DNA of 7,183 bases from Bacillota bacterium (GTDB lineage: Bacteria; Bacillota; Bacilli; Alicyclobacillales; Alicyclobacillaceae): NCBI GenBank assembly GCA_021816665.1, contig JAKAXI010000093.1, positions 1-7,183 of the forward strand. Direction: 5' to 3'. The notes below the pieces were generated by a model. That model did not search any database. It saw nothing but the letters and a program-made list of their open reading frames with translations, and was not told where the DNA came from. Of this stretch, positions 1 through 6,462 are shown piece by piece (the stretch's first letter is position 1; the number at the start of each line of letters is the position of its first letter). The position numbers and the translations under genes were made by a program.

Positions 1-762
1 TCCGGCATCTGCGGAAACCTCGCGGAAGTGTTGATCGGCAGCCACCAGGCGGTCAGCATGGGTGCGTCTGGGGCCATCATGGGCGTATTTGGGATCGCGC
101 TCCTCATGGCGCTGCACAAAAACCTCTCGAGAGGCGTGCTCTATCAGTTGTTGTTTTGGCTCGTGCTCAACTTTGCCATCGGATTTTCTACGACGGGCAT
201 CGGCAACATCGCTCACATCGGTGGGCTGCTGACCGGGGGCATCGTGACGGAGCTTGTGGTTTACCGTCGATCCCGACAGTTTTGGACGTGGCTGCTTGGC
301 CTTGCGACACTGCTTGCCACCTTGGGATTGGCTTCTACCATCGCTTATGGAGGAACAGTCGACACGGGGACGAGCGTGTCGCACCTGATTTCCGACCAAA
401 ACCAGTTGGTGGTGATTGAGAGAGATACGGTGAATGCATTTAACGGCGCCGCCAACGGGGGCACATCTGCTGCAAGTGCGCTGCAGACGTACATGAAAGA
501 GCAGCGGTCCCTGGCGGCGTTGATGGCGGTCAGCGAATCGCACCGAAAGCAGGCCCCGAAACCGTTGGTCCCCGTGTTCGACAAGCTGTATCTAAGCGAG
601 TCGGCCTGGTCAAAGGGGTTGGCACTGCTCATACAAAGCGGCGGACAGGCGAACTCGGCGACGTATCCTCGGGTTACGCAGTTCTTTAACCAGTCAGTAG
701 CAGCGGACAACGCAATGTACAAACTGGCGCAGCCCTACGGAGTGCAGCGGGCGGGCGGGTAG
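1..762 (+). CDS. Rhomboid-family intramembrane serine protease, 5' end missing
   Basis: Rhomboids cut transmembrane substrates inside the lipid bilayer with a Ser-His dyad. The reading frame is open from base 1, so the N-terminus, including the first membrane helices, lies outside the window; 253 residues are visible. The serine motif GASG is at in-window residues 21-24 (Ser23, codon 67-69). The partner histidine is in AHIGGLLTG (His72, codon 214-216). Both sit in hydrophobic helices, roughly residues 20-39 and 66-84, with another helix at about 46-63. A further helix at about 94-116 follows. Residues 117-253 form a mostly hydrophilic tail with no domain I recognise, much longer than the short tail of minimal rhomboids. 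An internal GTG at 28 is not a credible start because it would remove the helices that precede the catalytic serine. Rhomboid assignment is firm; the substrate is unknown. Confidence 0.9.
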   Translation, partial: SGICGNLAEVLIGSHQAVSMGASGAIMGVFGIALLMALHKNLSRGVLYQLLFWLVLNFAIGFSTTGIGNIAHIGGLLTGGIVTELVVYRRSRQFWTWLLGLATLLATLGLASTIAYGGTVDTGTSVSHLISDQNQLVVIERDTVNAFNGAANGGTSAASALQTYMKEQRSLAALMAVSESHRKQAPKPLVPVFDKLYLSESAWSKGLALLIQSGGQANSATYPRVTQFFNQSVAADNAMYKLAQPYGVQRAGG

Positions 763-929
763 GCGCTGACGTTGAGGACAGTCCTCTTGTCGCTTTGTGT
801 CCTCGTACAGGTTTAGGTCAGCTTATATCCTCGGAGCACACAATTAAACCCCTCTGTAAAGGCTAGTATCCCCACCGAGGAAACTATTACCGGAAGGTTT
901 CTCCTTTCTCAAGACGAACCCGGATATAT

Positions 930-967
930 GGGAGAAGAGATCTGCAACGGTAAAACATATCTCTCCC
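930..967 (+). promoter_or_regulatory. Predicted leader hairpin 1
   Basis: GGGA plus GAGAT (930-933 and 937-941) pair with ATCTCTCCC (959-967), giving 9 base pairs with a 3-nt bulge and a 17-nt loop. No T-run follows, so it is not an intrinsic terminator. Its 5' arm can alternatively pair with 899-904. A role in the leader RNA is inference; the pairing itself is seen. Confidence 0.3.
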
Positions 968-987
968 GGCACAACATCTCTCAGCCT

Positions 988-1030
988 GTGGGTGATTGCC
1001 AAGAAGATCGATGTATTACATATTACCCAC
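988..1030 (+). promoter_or_regulatory. Predicted leader hairpin 2, just before the NlpC/P60 ribosome binding site
   Basis: GTGGGTGAT (988-996) pairs with ATTACCCAC (1022-1030) over 9 positions with one G-T wobble. The loop is 25 nt. The 3' arm ends 11 nt before the AAGGAG ribosome binding site, so it could affect mRNA stability or ribosome access. There is no T-run, so it is not a terminator. Function is inferred only from position. Confidence 0.35.
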
Positions 1031-1041
1031 CTTATAGAGGG

Positions 1042-1047
1042 AAGGAG
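1042..1047 (+). promoter_or_regulatory. Ribosome binding site deciding the NlpC/P60 start
   Basis: AAGGAG lies 6 nt before the ATG at 1054. That ATG opens directly into a signal peptide, which settles the start against the upstream in-frame ATG at 928. Confidence 0.8.
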
Positions 1048-1053
1048 ACTTAC

Positions 1054-1869
1054 ATGAACCCCATCCGACGCCTAACGATTGCAGGATTGGCCGCTTTCAC
1101 ACTATTGACCCCAACAGCTTTTGCAGGAACTACTCATCAAGTCGTTGAGACAAACCATGGTTGGGTGGCGTACCACAGCGAGGCAAAACTCTCGAGTCCA
1201 GTACGAGGACGTCTCGATCTTGGACAAGAAGCACCACTTGTCAAGAAGGCGAACGCTTATTGGTATGAGATTGACGTCAATGGACGTGATGTCTACATCA
1301 CCACCAACCGCAACTATACGCATGTTGCGAACATCACCTCGTCAACTCCAGTCACAACGCCAGCACCAGCACCCACTTCGACGCCGGCTTCATCACAAGA
1401 CGTGATTCACGTGACCGCCGGAAATGGTGTCCCGGTGACCATCAACCTGTCAGGCGACACTACCGCACAACAGGCACTGATTAAAGCGGGCTTGACACAG
1501 CTCGGAGTTCCATACAAGTGGGGGACACAAGAAGCCAATGTCGGCTTCGACTGTAGCAACTTCGTCGCTTGGATGTACAAGCAGATCGGAATTTTATTCA
1601 GCGGTTCGTCTGTCTATCAACGCTTCCACGTTGGTTCGCCAGTGATGATTGACGCCACCGACAAGACCAAGTACCTGCAACCGGGCGACTTGTTGTTCTT
1701 TGCGAATGCCGCAGCGCAAAACGGGCAAGGCCATGTCGGAGTGTATATTGGCAACGGTTTAATCATTCAGGAAGGCGGCGGACGTGGCAAAGTCACAGTC
1801 GAGTCGTTGAACAACAGCCGTGCATGGTTCGGGCGCTCCCTTGTGTTCGCAAGACGCGTGCTACAGTAA
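1054..1869 (+). CDS. Secreted SH3-domain NlpC/P60 family cell-wall peptidase
   Basis: NlpC/P60 enzymes are cysteine peptidases that usually cut the peptide stems of peptidoglycan outside the membrane. The 271-residue product begins with a classic signal peptide: Arg5-Arg6, a hydrophobic core, and an AFA-G cleavage site after residue 24. Residues 28-92 look like a bacterial SH3-type wall-binding domain. A Thr/Pro/Ala/Ser linker (about 95-114) leads to the catalytic domain at about 145-271. Catalytic candidates are Cys167 in FDCSNF, His227 in GHVGVYIG, and Gln239 in LIIQEGG as the third polar residue. The common motif is DCSG, so Asn in place of Gly is a small deviation. It stands alone between the rhomboid gene and a convergent operon, behind a long structured leader. 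A wall-remodelling role is likely; the exact bond cut cannot be read from sequence. Confidence 0.93.
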   Translation: MNPIRRLTIAGLAAFTLLTPTAFAGTTHQVVETNHGWVAYHSEAKLSSPVRGRLDLGQEAPLVKKANAYWYEIDVNGRDVYITTNRNYTHVANITSSTPVTTPAPAPTSTPASSQDVIHVTAGNGVPVTINLSGDTTAQQALIKAGLTQLGVPYKWGTQEANVGFDCSNFVAWMYKQIGILFSGSSVYQRFHVGSPVMIDATDKTKYLQPGDLLFFANAAAQNGQGHVGVYIGNGLIIQEGGGRGKVTVESLNNSRAWFGRSLVFARRVLQ

Positions 1870-1990
1870 CGAGTCATGTCGCGTTTTACGAACTCTACGA
1901 CTTTCTACGAGCTCTACGAACCAGCGCTTATGGGCTGCACTAGCCAGGTACACGAATTGACCTATGCAGACTGGTAGCGGCTGCGGACGA
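1870..1990. other. Convergent intergenic gap without a clear terminator
   Basis: Transcription from both sides ends somewhere here. Apart from the TACGA repeats I find only 4-bp stems, such as GGCT/AGCC at 1933-1945 and GCAG/CTGC at 1966-1984, with no adjacent T-run on either strand. Termination may be Rho-dependent or lie within coding sequence. Confidence 0.4.
1887..1920. repeat. Short TACGA direct-repeat cluster
   Basis: TACGA occurs four times, at 1887, 1896, 1906 and 1915, with spacing 9, 10 and 9. The consensus unit is roughly TACGARCTC. It lies in the gap between the convergent NlpC/P60 and response-regulator genes. It could be a protein-binding array or slipped-strand duplication; nothing else supports either. 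Confidence 0.5.
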
Positions 1991-2680
1991 CTAAATCTCT
2001 ACCATCCCGCGCTTCGCAGCCAACACCACGGCCTGCGTTCTGTCGAACACGCCGAGTTTGCTGAGGATGTGGCTGACGTGGACTTTGACCGTTTTCTCGC
2101 TGATCCCGAGTGCTCCCCCAATTTCCTTATTGGACAGACCACGTGCCATGGCTTGGAGGACATTGAGCTCGCGGTCGGTTAAGGGCTCTGCGGCGGCGGA
2201 ACCTTCAACTGCACGTTCTGACACCCGCGCCACAGGCTCCGACTGATTCGCCTGTGTCGCAGCCCATGCCGTTTGCTCCATTACCATACGTCCGGTTGCC
2301 GCCTGACGAATGCCCCCGAGCAAGAGGTCAGGCGGCACGTCTTTGTGTAAATACCCAACGGCTCCAGCCCTCAGTGCAGCAATCGCACTCTCGCTGTCCT
2401 GAAACGATGTGAGGGCGAGCAGTTTGAGGCTCGGCCGTAGTTCGCGCAGACGCCGAATGGCCTCGACCCCGTCGACTGGCCCTGGCATCTTCAGATCCAT
2501 CACAACCACATCGACGGCCAAACGCGCGTCTTGCAGCACTTGCACGGCCGCCTCGCCAGTGGCGAGTTCGCAGACCACCTCGATGTCATCTGCCAATTGC
2601 AGAAACGCGCGCAATCCTTCGCGCACGACCGGGTGGTCGTCGACAATGGCGATGCGGATGTGGGTGTTCTCCTCGCTCAT
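1991..2680 (-). CDS. NarL/FixJ (LuxR-type) two-component response regulator
   Basis: The 229-residue protein has an N-terminal receiver domain (about 8-125) and a C-terminal LuxR-type helix-turn-helix (about 164-229). Receiver landmarks are all present: acidic pair Asp14-Asp15 in VDDHPVVREG, phospho-acceptor Asp62 in MDLKMPG, Thr91 in LALTS, and Lys113 in LHKD. The DNA-binding part carries LTDRELNVLQ, the GLSNKEIGGALGISEKTVKVHV recognition region and the SKLGVFDRTQA tail typical of the family. Its ATG overlaps the stop of the upstream kinase gene as ATGA, with GGAGG (2690-2694) 9 nt before it, so it is translationally coupled to its likely partner. It should act as a dimeric transcription factor after phosphorylation. 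Target genes are not evident; autoregulation of this operon is possible. Confidence 0.95.
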   Translation of the reverse strand: MSEENTHIRIAIVDDHPVVREGLRAFLQLADDIEVVCELATGEAAVQVLQDARLAVDVVVMDLKMPGPVDGVEAIRRLRELRPSLKLLALTSFQDSESAIAALRAGAVGYLHKDVPPDLLLGGIRQAATGRMVMEQTAWAATQANQSEPVARVSERAVEGSAAAEPLTDRELNVLQAMARGLSNKEIGGALGISEKTVKVHVSHILSKLGVFDRTQAVVLAAKRGMVEI

Positions 2681-4299
2681 TGGCTCAGCCCTCCAGAAGC
2701 ATCATACGGAATGTCAATCACCACGCGGGTACCGCGGCCCAGTTGCGCGTCAATCGCAACTGCCCCACCGATAGCAGCCGCCCGCTCCACCATCGTACGT
2801 GTGCCGAGTCCCGTGCCAAGTGCAGCGAGCGGGCAGCCAATGCCGTCGTCCACGACCGTGATCCGCAATTTGTCGTCCGCTGTGTCAACCAACACCCGAA
2901 TCGATTCCGCGTTCGCGTGCTTGAGCGCGTTGTGCAGGGCTTCATCGACAATCGCGAGCAGCGTTGCACGCACGACTGGCGCAGGCTCTGGCACGGTTGA
3001 TCCCGGAAGTACCAACTCAACCTTTGGTTTCGGCTGCATGGCTAAAGTTGCAACTCGCACCTGCAGGTCTGTGATGAGTGATGCCTCTTCATCAAGGCGG
3101 CGTAGCGCCCGCACTAAATCGCGCATCTCCTGCTGGCTCTCGGACAACAGTTGACCGACCCGCGCCACAGTCACCTCGGCGTCCCGGCTGTGCAACTCCA
3201 TCTGTGCAGTTGCAGTCCGAATCAGAAGTTGCGCCGAGAACAGGCGCTGACTGACGGAGTCGTGAAGTTCTGCCGCAATACGGTGCCGTTCCTCGAGGTA
3301 GGCGTGGCGCATCGCCTGCACATGCGCGTCCGCACCGGCGTACGCGGCGGCGAGCTGCCAGGCAAACGCGTCGAGGAGTTCCCGGTCCGCCTCGCCAAAC
3401 GCGTTTGGCAGCGGGCTCTCCAACCGAAGCTCGAACGTCGTCAGCGGGAGCGGTGTCGACACGGCGCTGTACGCCCTCGCCAAGAGGATGCTGTCGCAGT
3501 CAGGGGCAGGCGAGGCTTGACTATCTGCCACTTCGGCTACAGTGACCGTGTAGACATACGCGCCTTCGTCTTCATTGGCATCCGGCTTTGCTTCGGCCAC
3601 CGCGACAATCTCCGCCGCATAAGCGCGATCGATGCTCGTTACCCCGCACGCTGCATAGCCGAATCTCTCGACGAACGACTCAAGCGCACGCTGCAAAAGC
3701 GCCTCCGGTGGAGTCGTGCCGATCCAGGCCGCCGCAATCTCCGCCAGTTGCTGCAGGCGTGTCGCCTTGTCGCGCTCCTGTTGGAAGAGGCGGGCGCGAT
3801 CGACTGCCACAGCGACCTGCTGCCCGACCGTCTGCAGAAACGCGAGTGCCGCTTCGTCAAACACGGTGCGTCCCGGAGCAGCGAGGTTCAGAATTCCCAG
3901 CGGCTTGCCTTTACTGCGCAGCGGAATGCTGGCGTGAAAGTGCAGGTTGCCCGTATCGCCAACGGCCGACTTGAGCCGACTGCAGCGGACGATGTTGACC
4001 GCTTCACCGAGTTTGCCTTCCACGAACTGTTCCTGACACTCGCACCACCCGGTCCGCAGCCTCACCTGCTGACACTCGTCGAGCGCGGGCGGGAGCCCAC
4101 TCGCGCCGACCTCGACAAACGACCGCTTGTGTTCGTCGAAGCGGAAGGCCCATGCGGTCTCGAGCCCGAGTGCATCGCCGAGCATCGGCAGAATCGCCTC
4201 CATCGCGGCGGAGATATCGTTCGCCTGGTTGAGCGCCTCCGCGATGTCGCGGAACACCTTCATCCGGTTTGGCGTCTGTTGAAAGCCGCGTTGCTCCAT
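2677..4299 (-). CDS. Cytosolic GAF-domain sensor histidine kinase (HisKA_3 type)
   Basis: This 540-residue kinase should autophosphorylate and pass phosphate to the overlapping NarL-type regulator. Residues about 15-172 form a first GAF domain ending in a helical connector; about 180-320 look like a second, more divergent GAF domain. The dimerisation/H-box is ERHRIAAELHDSVSQRL, with His346 as phospho-acceptor. The catalytic ATPase domain has the N-box at DEALHN (Asn457), the G1 motif DDGIG (484-488) and the G2 region GTGLGTRTM (495-503). No signal peptide or membrane segment is seen, so the cue should be intracellular or membrane-permeant. GAF1 carries Cys76, Cys86-x-Cys88, Cys106, His120 and His122, a possible metal, Fe-S or redox site. 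The start is fixed by AGGAGG 6 nt upstream. It begins 53 nt after the QueA-like gene with no clear promoter between. The specific signal is unknown. Confidence 0.94.
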   Translation of the reverse strand: MEQRGFQQTPNRMKVFRDIAEALNQANDISAAMEAILPMLGDALGLETAWAFRFDEHKRSFVEVGASGLPPALDECQQVRLRTGWCECQEQFVEGKLGEAVNIVRCSRLKSAVGDTGNLHFHASIPLRSKGKPLGILNLAAPGRTVFDEAALAFLQTVGQQVAVAVDRARLFQQERDKATRLQQLAEIAAAWIGTTPPEALLQRALESFVERFGYAACGVTSIDRAYAAEIVAVAEAKPDANEDEGAYVYTVTVAEVADSQASPAPDCDSILLARAYSAVSTPLPLTTFELRLESPLPNAFGEADRELLDAFAWQLAAAYAGADAHVQAMRHAYLEERHRIAAELHDSVSQRLFSAQLLIRTATAQMELHSRDAEVTVARVGQLLSESQQEMRDLVRALRRLDEEASLITDLQVRVATLAMQPKPKVELVLPGSTVPEPAPVVRATLLAIVDEALHNALKHANAESIRVLVDTADDKLRITVVDDGIGCPLAALGTGLGTRTMVERAAAIGGAVAIDAQLGRGTRVVIDIPYDASGGLSQ

Positions 4300-4305
4300 G
4301 CAGAT

Positions 4306-4311
4306 CCTCCT
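4306..4311 (-). promoter_or_regulatory. Strong ribosome binding site of the kinase gene
   Basis: AGGAGG on the minus strand sits 6 nt before the ATG at 4299. It fixes the kinase start. The match is full consensus. Confidence 0.85.
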
Positions 4312-4352
4312 AAAATCCCGCTCGATCCCGTTCCACGTATTTCAAGTTTACA

Positions 4353-5462
4353 CTACAAAATCAGGTTGGAGTCTCCGAACTCGTGCCACAGGTACTCGCG
4401 CTCAATCGCCTCTTCATACGCCGCCCGCAGCCAATCGGGCCGCACGAAGGCGTACAGCATCGCCAGGTGACTTGTGGCATCGTCGTGCAGACCAGTGATG
4501 AGGCTCGTGACAGTCGGAACCGGATTGTCCGGCGTGATCACGATGGTCGTCCAGCCAGACTTTCCTGCGACGACAGGCCGCTCTGCGTCCGTCGCTGCTG
4601 CCAGGGCGCGCACCACAGTGGTTCCTGCTGCGATGACGCGACGCCCCTCCCGGTTCGCCCGATTGATGGCGTCCGCCGTCGCGTCCGGCACGCTGAACCA
4701 CTCGGGCAAAAATGGGTGCTCTGCGAGCGGTCCCGTCACCTCGTGGCTCGACACGCCCGTGTGCAGTGTGACGTCGGCGATGATCACGCCTTTTTTACTG
4801 AGCGCCGCCACGACACGGTCGCTGAACGGCCGCGCAGCAGATGGCATCTCCGCCGAACCGGGGTGTTTTGCGAACACGGTCTGATACGCCTCGATGCCTG
4901 GCTTAGACAGCAGATAGCCGTAGCGAATCGGCTGTCCCGACAGTTCTGCCAACCGCCACAGGTCGTCTTTCGCCTCTACGTACCACAGGCGGCTATGTGG
5001 GTGAAAGCGGCCAATGACTGCGGCGTGGACACCGCCGATGAGCAACTCATCCCCTGTCTCGAATGAACGCGCATCCGCTTCGCCTGCAGCTGTTCTGCGT
5101 TCGATGACGAAGGTGCGTGGCGTAATGCGGAGAGCGACATGAATCCGCAGAGGAGCACCCGTTTTGACGGTCATCGCGGCTAGACTGGCTGGAAGCGTTT
5201 GCGATGTGTTGACGACAAGCACGTCGCCGGGATTGAGGTAATCCGCGATCTGGTGAAATCGCACATGTTCCGTCTTCCCTGTGTCTTTTTTCAGGACCAG
5301 GAGCCGTACCTCGTCGCGGTTGAGCCCACGCTCCTCTGGTGTAGTCGTCGCAGGCAGTGTCGGCGCCGACAGGTGCAGGGACAAGTCGTAGGATTTACTT
5401 CGAGCCGAACTCGCTGAGATTCGTTCATTGCACAGCTCCACGTCGTTTTGAAGGTACGCCAT
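4353..5462 (-). CDS. QueA-like protein (S-adenosylmethionine:tRNA ribosyltransferase-isomerase family), divergent subfamily
   Basis: Canonical QueA transfers and isomerises the ribose of S-adenosylmethionine onto preQ1-tRNA, giving epoxyqueuosine. The 369-residue product aligns by eye along the whole family: YDLSLHL near 25-31, EVRLLVL, ADYLNPGDVLVVN (73-85), GRRVIAAGTTVVRAL (273-287), GWTTIVI and a YLWHEFGD end (357-364). Family motifs are altered: NTSQTLPASL (85-94) where QueA has NDTRxIPARL, PSAARPF (207-213) where QueA has PTAGLHF, and LHTGVSSHE (233-241) where QueA has LHVGLGTF. I recall a similar subfamily in actinobacteria with PSAGRPF-type motifs, from memory only. No tgt, queG or preQ1 genes are nearby, so the substrate may not be queuosine tRNA. 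I chose ATG at 5462 over GTG at 5465 because GGAGGTGA lies 7 nt upstream; the ATG overlaps the SDR stop as TGATG. Confidence 0.85.
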   Translation of the reverse strand: MAYLQNDVELCNERISASSARSKSYDLSLHLSAPTLPATTTPEERGLNRDEVRLLVLKKDTGKTEHVRFHQIADYLNPGDVLVVNTSQTLPASLAAMTVKTGAPLRIHVALRITPRTFVIERRTAAGEADARSFETGDELLIGGVHAAVIGRFHPHSRLWYVEAKDDLWRLAELSGQPIRYGYLLSKPGIEAYQTVFAKHPGSAEMPSAARPFSDRVVAALSKKGVIIADVTLHTGVSSHEVTGPLAEHPFLPEWFSVPDATADAINRANREGRRVIAAGTTVVRALAAATDAERPVVAGKSGWTTIVITPDNPVPTVTSLITGLHDDATSHLAMLYAFVRPDWLRAAYEEAIEREYLWHEFGDSNLIL

Positions 5463-6283
5463 CACCCGTTCACCTCCACAAGTCCATCTCGTGTCACTTG
5501 CAGCCGGGCACCGCTCGAAAATGGAAATTTCTCTTCGCCTTTCAACGGATGAAATAGTGGTAGCAACGCAGCGGCGACCACGGCGGGGGAAGCCAGGCCT
5601 TCCGCGTCTGGATCGGCGGCACGGTGCATGGCGGTGTTCATGTCGCCGGGATCGACACTATGAACCTGTATCCCCTGGTCAGCGAGTTCAGCAGCGAGCG
5701 TTTTGTGAAACAGGTCGAGCGCTGCTTTCGATGCACCGTATACACCCCAGCCCGGATAGCCACCGACCGCCGCGTCGCTTGAGATTCCAAGGATGAGGCT
5801 CTGCGTCTGTTTCGCAAGGTGTGGTACAACAAGCCGGATGAGCTGCAGCGGCGCAAAGACGTTGACGTCGAACACCCGCGCTTCATTTTCGGTCGTACTG
5901 TCCGTCACGCTTGGCATCGGCAAAAGGCCGAGCGTTGAAGCGTTGTTGACCACGGCGTCGATGCGCCCAAACGTCGCCGCTGTCTTAGCAATCAACGTTC
6001 GTTGAAAATCGCGATCGGCCACGTCTCCCGCCATGGCGAGCACCTGAGCATCCTGGTTCTGAACCGTGATGACTGTGCCGCTCGCCTGTACCTTCTCGGT
6101 TCGGCGGGTCAGCAGCACCCGGGCCGCCTCAACGTCCGCCCCGGTTCGCGCGCACAGAGACACGGCAAACCCATCGCTCAGCAACGCGTGTGCCAGTGCC
6201 AGGCCAAGCCCCTGGGTTCCGCCCGTAATGACAACGACTGGTGTGTTGGATTGCCTGTGGACCTTCGCATCCACTGTAGTCAT
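5462..6283 (-). CDS. SDR-family NAD(P)-dependent oxidoreductase
   Basis: Classical short-chain dehydrogenases reduce or oxidise carbonyl/hydroxyl groups with NAD(P) in a single Rossmann domain. In the 273-residue product the cofactor motif is TGGTQGLG (20-27), followed by CAR (44-46), NNAS (113-116), Asn141, Ser169 in GISSDAA, and the catalytic Tyr182-x3-Lys186 in YGASKAA, so all catalytic residues are intact. The Arg46 region hints at NADP preference, but that is weak. Residues about 60-84 are somewhat longer than usual between strands 2 and 3. I chose ATG at 6283 because GGAGGAGGA lies directly before it; an open frame back to 6349 would be translated through that site. It is the first gene of the leftward cluster and overlaps the QueA-like gene by one base. 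The substrate is unknown. Confidence 0.93.
   Translation of the reverse strand: MTTVDAKVHRQSNTPVVVITGGTQGLGLALAHALLSDGFAVSLCARTGADVEAARVLLTRRTEKVQASGTVITVQNQDAQVLAMAGDVADRDFQRTLIAKTAATFGRIDAVVNNASTLGLLPMPSVTDSTTENEARVFDVNVFAPLQLIRLVVPHLAKQTQSLILGISSDAAVGGYPGWGVYGASKAALDLFHKTLAAELADQGIQVHSVDPGDMNTAMHRAADPDAEGLASPAVVAAALLPLFHPLKGEEKFPFSSGARLQVTRDGLVEVNG
5470..5477 (-). promoter_or_regulatory. Ribosome binding site of the QueA-like gene, inside the SDR 3' end
   Basis: GGAGGTGA on the minus strand lies 7 nt before the ATG at 5462 and only 4 nt before the GTG at 5465, favouring the ATG. It is embedded in the last SDR codons, consistent with translational coupling. Confidence 0.8.
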
Positions 6284-6290
6284 GTGAAGT

Positions 6291-6300
6291 CCTCCTCCTC
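6291..6300 (-). promoter_or_regulatory. Ribosome binding site deciding the SDR start
   Basis: GAGGAGGAGG on the minus strand ends 7 nt before the ATG at 6283. This supports starting there rather than at the in-frame codon at 6349. Confidence 0.8.
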
Positions 6301-6411
6301 GTGCTTCCACCTCGCTGACTGGCGTTAGGGCAGGTCCCGCGCCAATCAACCTTGTGTCAAGAGCGTAAATCGAGGAGGGGGTGTGAAGCGTCTGCGCAAA
6401 GTCGTAGTCGG

Positions 6412-6441
6412 CCTACAACTTTGGTCGTAAGACGAAGTAGG
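6412..6441. promoter_or_regulatory. Imperfect hairpin/dyad with GTAA loop
   Basis: CCTAC (6412-6416) pairs with GTAGG (6437-6441). Inside it, TTTG and TC pair with GAC-GAA around the loop GTAA (6427-6430), a GNRA-type loop if transcribed. There is no T-run, so it is not a terminator. It could be an operator or part of a 5' UTR. Confidence 0.3.
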
Positions 6442-6462
6442 GACGATGCGAGGGAAAGGCCG

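Larger units (their letters stand above)
763..1053 (+). other. Long leader/intergenic region upstream of the NlpC/P60 gene, rich in inverted repeats
   Basis: These 291 nt separate the rhomboid stop from the NlpC/P60 start. No credible gene is seen. An in-frame extension of the NlpC/P60 frame back to 928 would place about 42 polar residues before a perfect signal peptide and is rejected. Inverted repeats visible by eye are TCCTCGG/CCGAGGA (828-834 with 875-881), GAAAC/GTTTC (880-884 with 897-901), TTCTCC/GGAGAA (899-904 with 931-936), a hairpin at 930-967 and a hairpin at 988-1030. Several arms overlap, so not all helices can form at once. I do not recognise a known riboswitch class, and no convincing sigma-A promoter stands out. 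Confidence 0.4.

Noticed and set aside
774..804. Terminator after the rhomboid gene
   Set aside because: GAGGACA (774-780) can pair with TGTCCTC (798-804), but the loop is 17 nt and there is no following T-run.
815..900. c-di-AMP (ydaO-type) riboswitch before the NlpC/P60 gene
   Set aside because: GTCAGCT at 818-824 followed by CCTCGGAG faintly resembles the ydaO 3' core, but the GGGGTGAAT-type segment and the 5' partner are missing and the spacing does not fit.
928..1053. N-terminal extension of the NlpC/P60 protein from the ATG at 928
   Set aside because: It would bury a perfect signal peptide behind 42 residues. The ATG at 1054 has AAGGAG at ideal spacing.
3151..4470. Long rightward open frame (439 codons) opposite the histidine kinase
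   Set aside because: It is antisense to a kinase with every catalytic motif, is rich in Arg, Leu and His as expected from a GC-rich complement, and shows no domain or ribosome site.
6284..6349. 22-codon N-terminal extension of the SDR
   Set aside because: It would be translated across the strong ribosome binding site at 6291-6300, and SDRs normally begin shortly before the Rossmann motif, as with the start at 6283.
6355..6360. Sigma-A promoter for the SDR operon based on a perfect leftward TTGACA
   Set aside because: At 16-18 nt spacing the would-be -10 is GC-rich (around GGACCT), so the hexamer alone is not enough.
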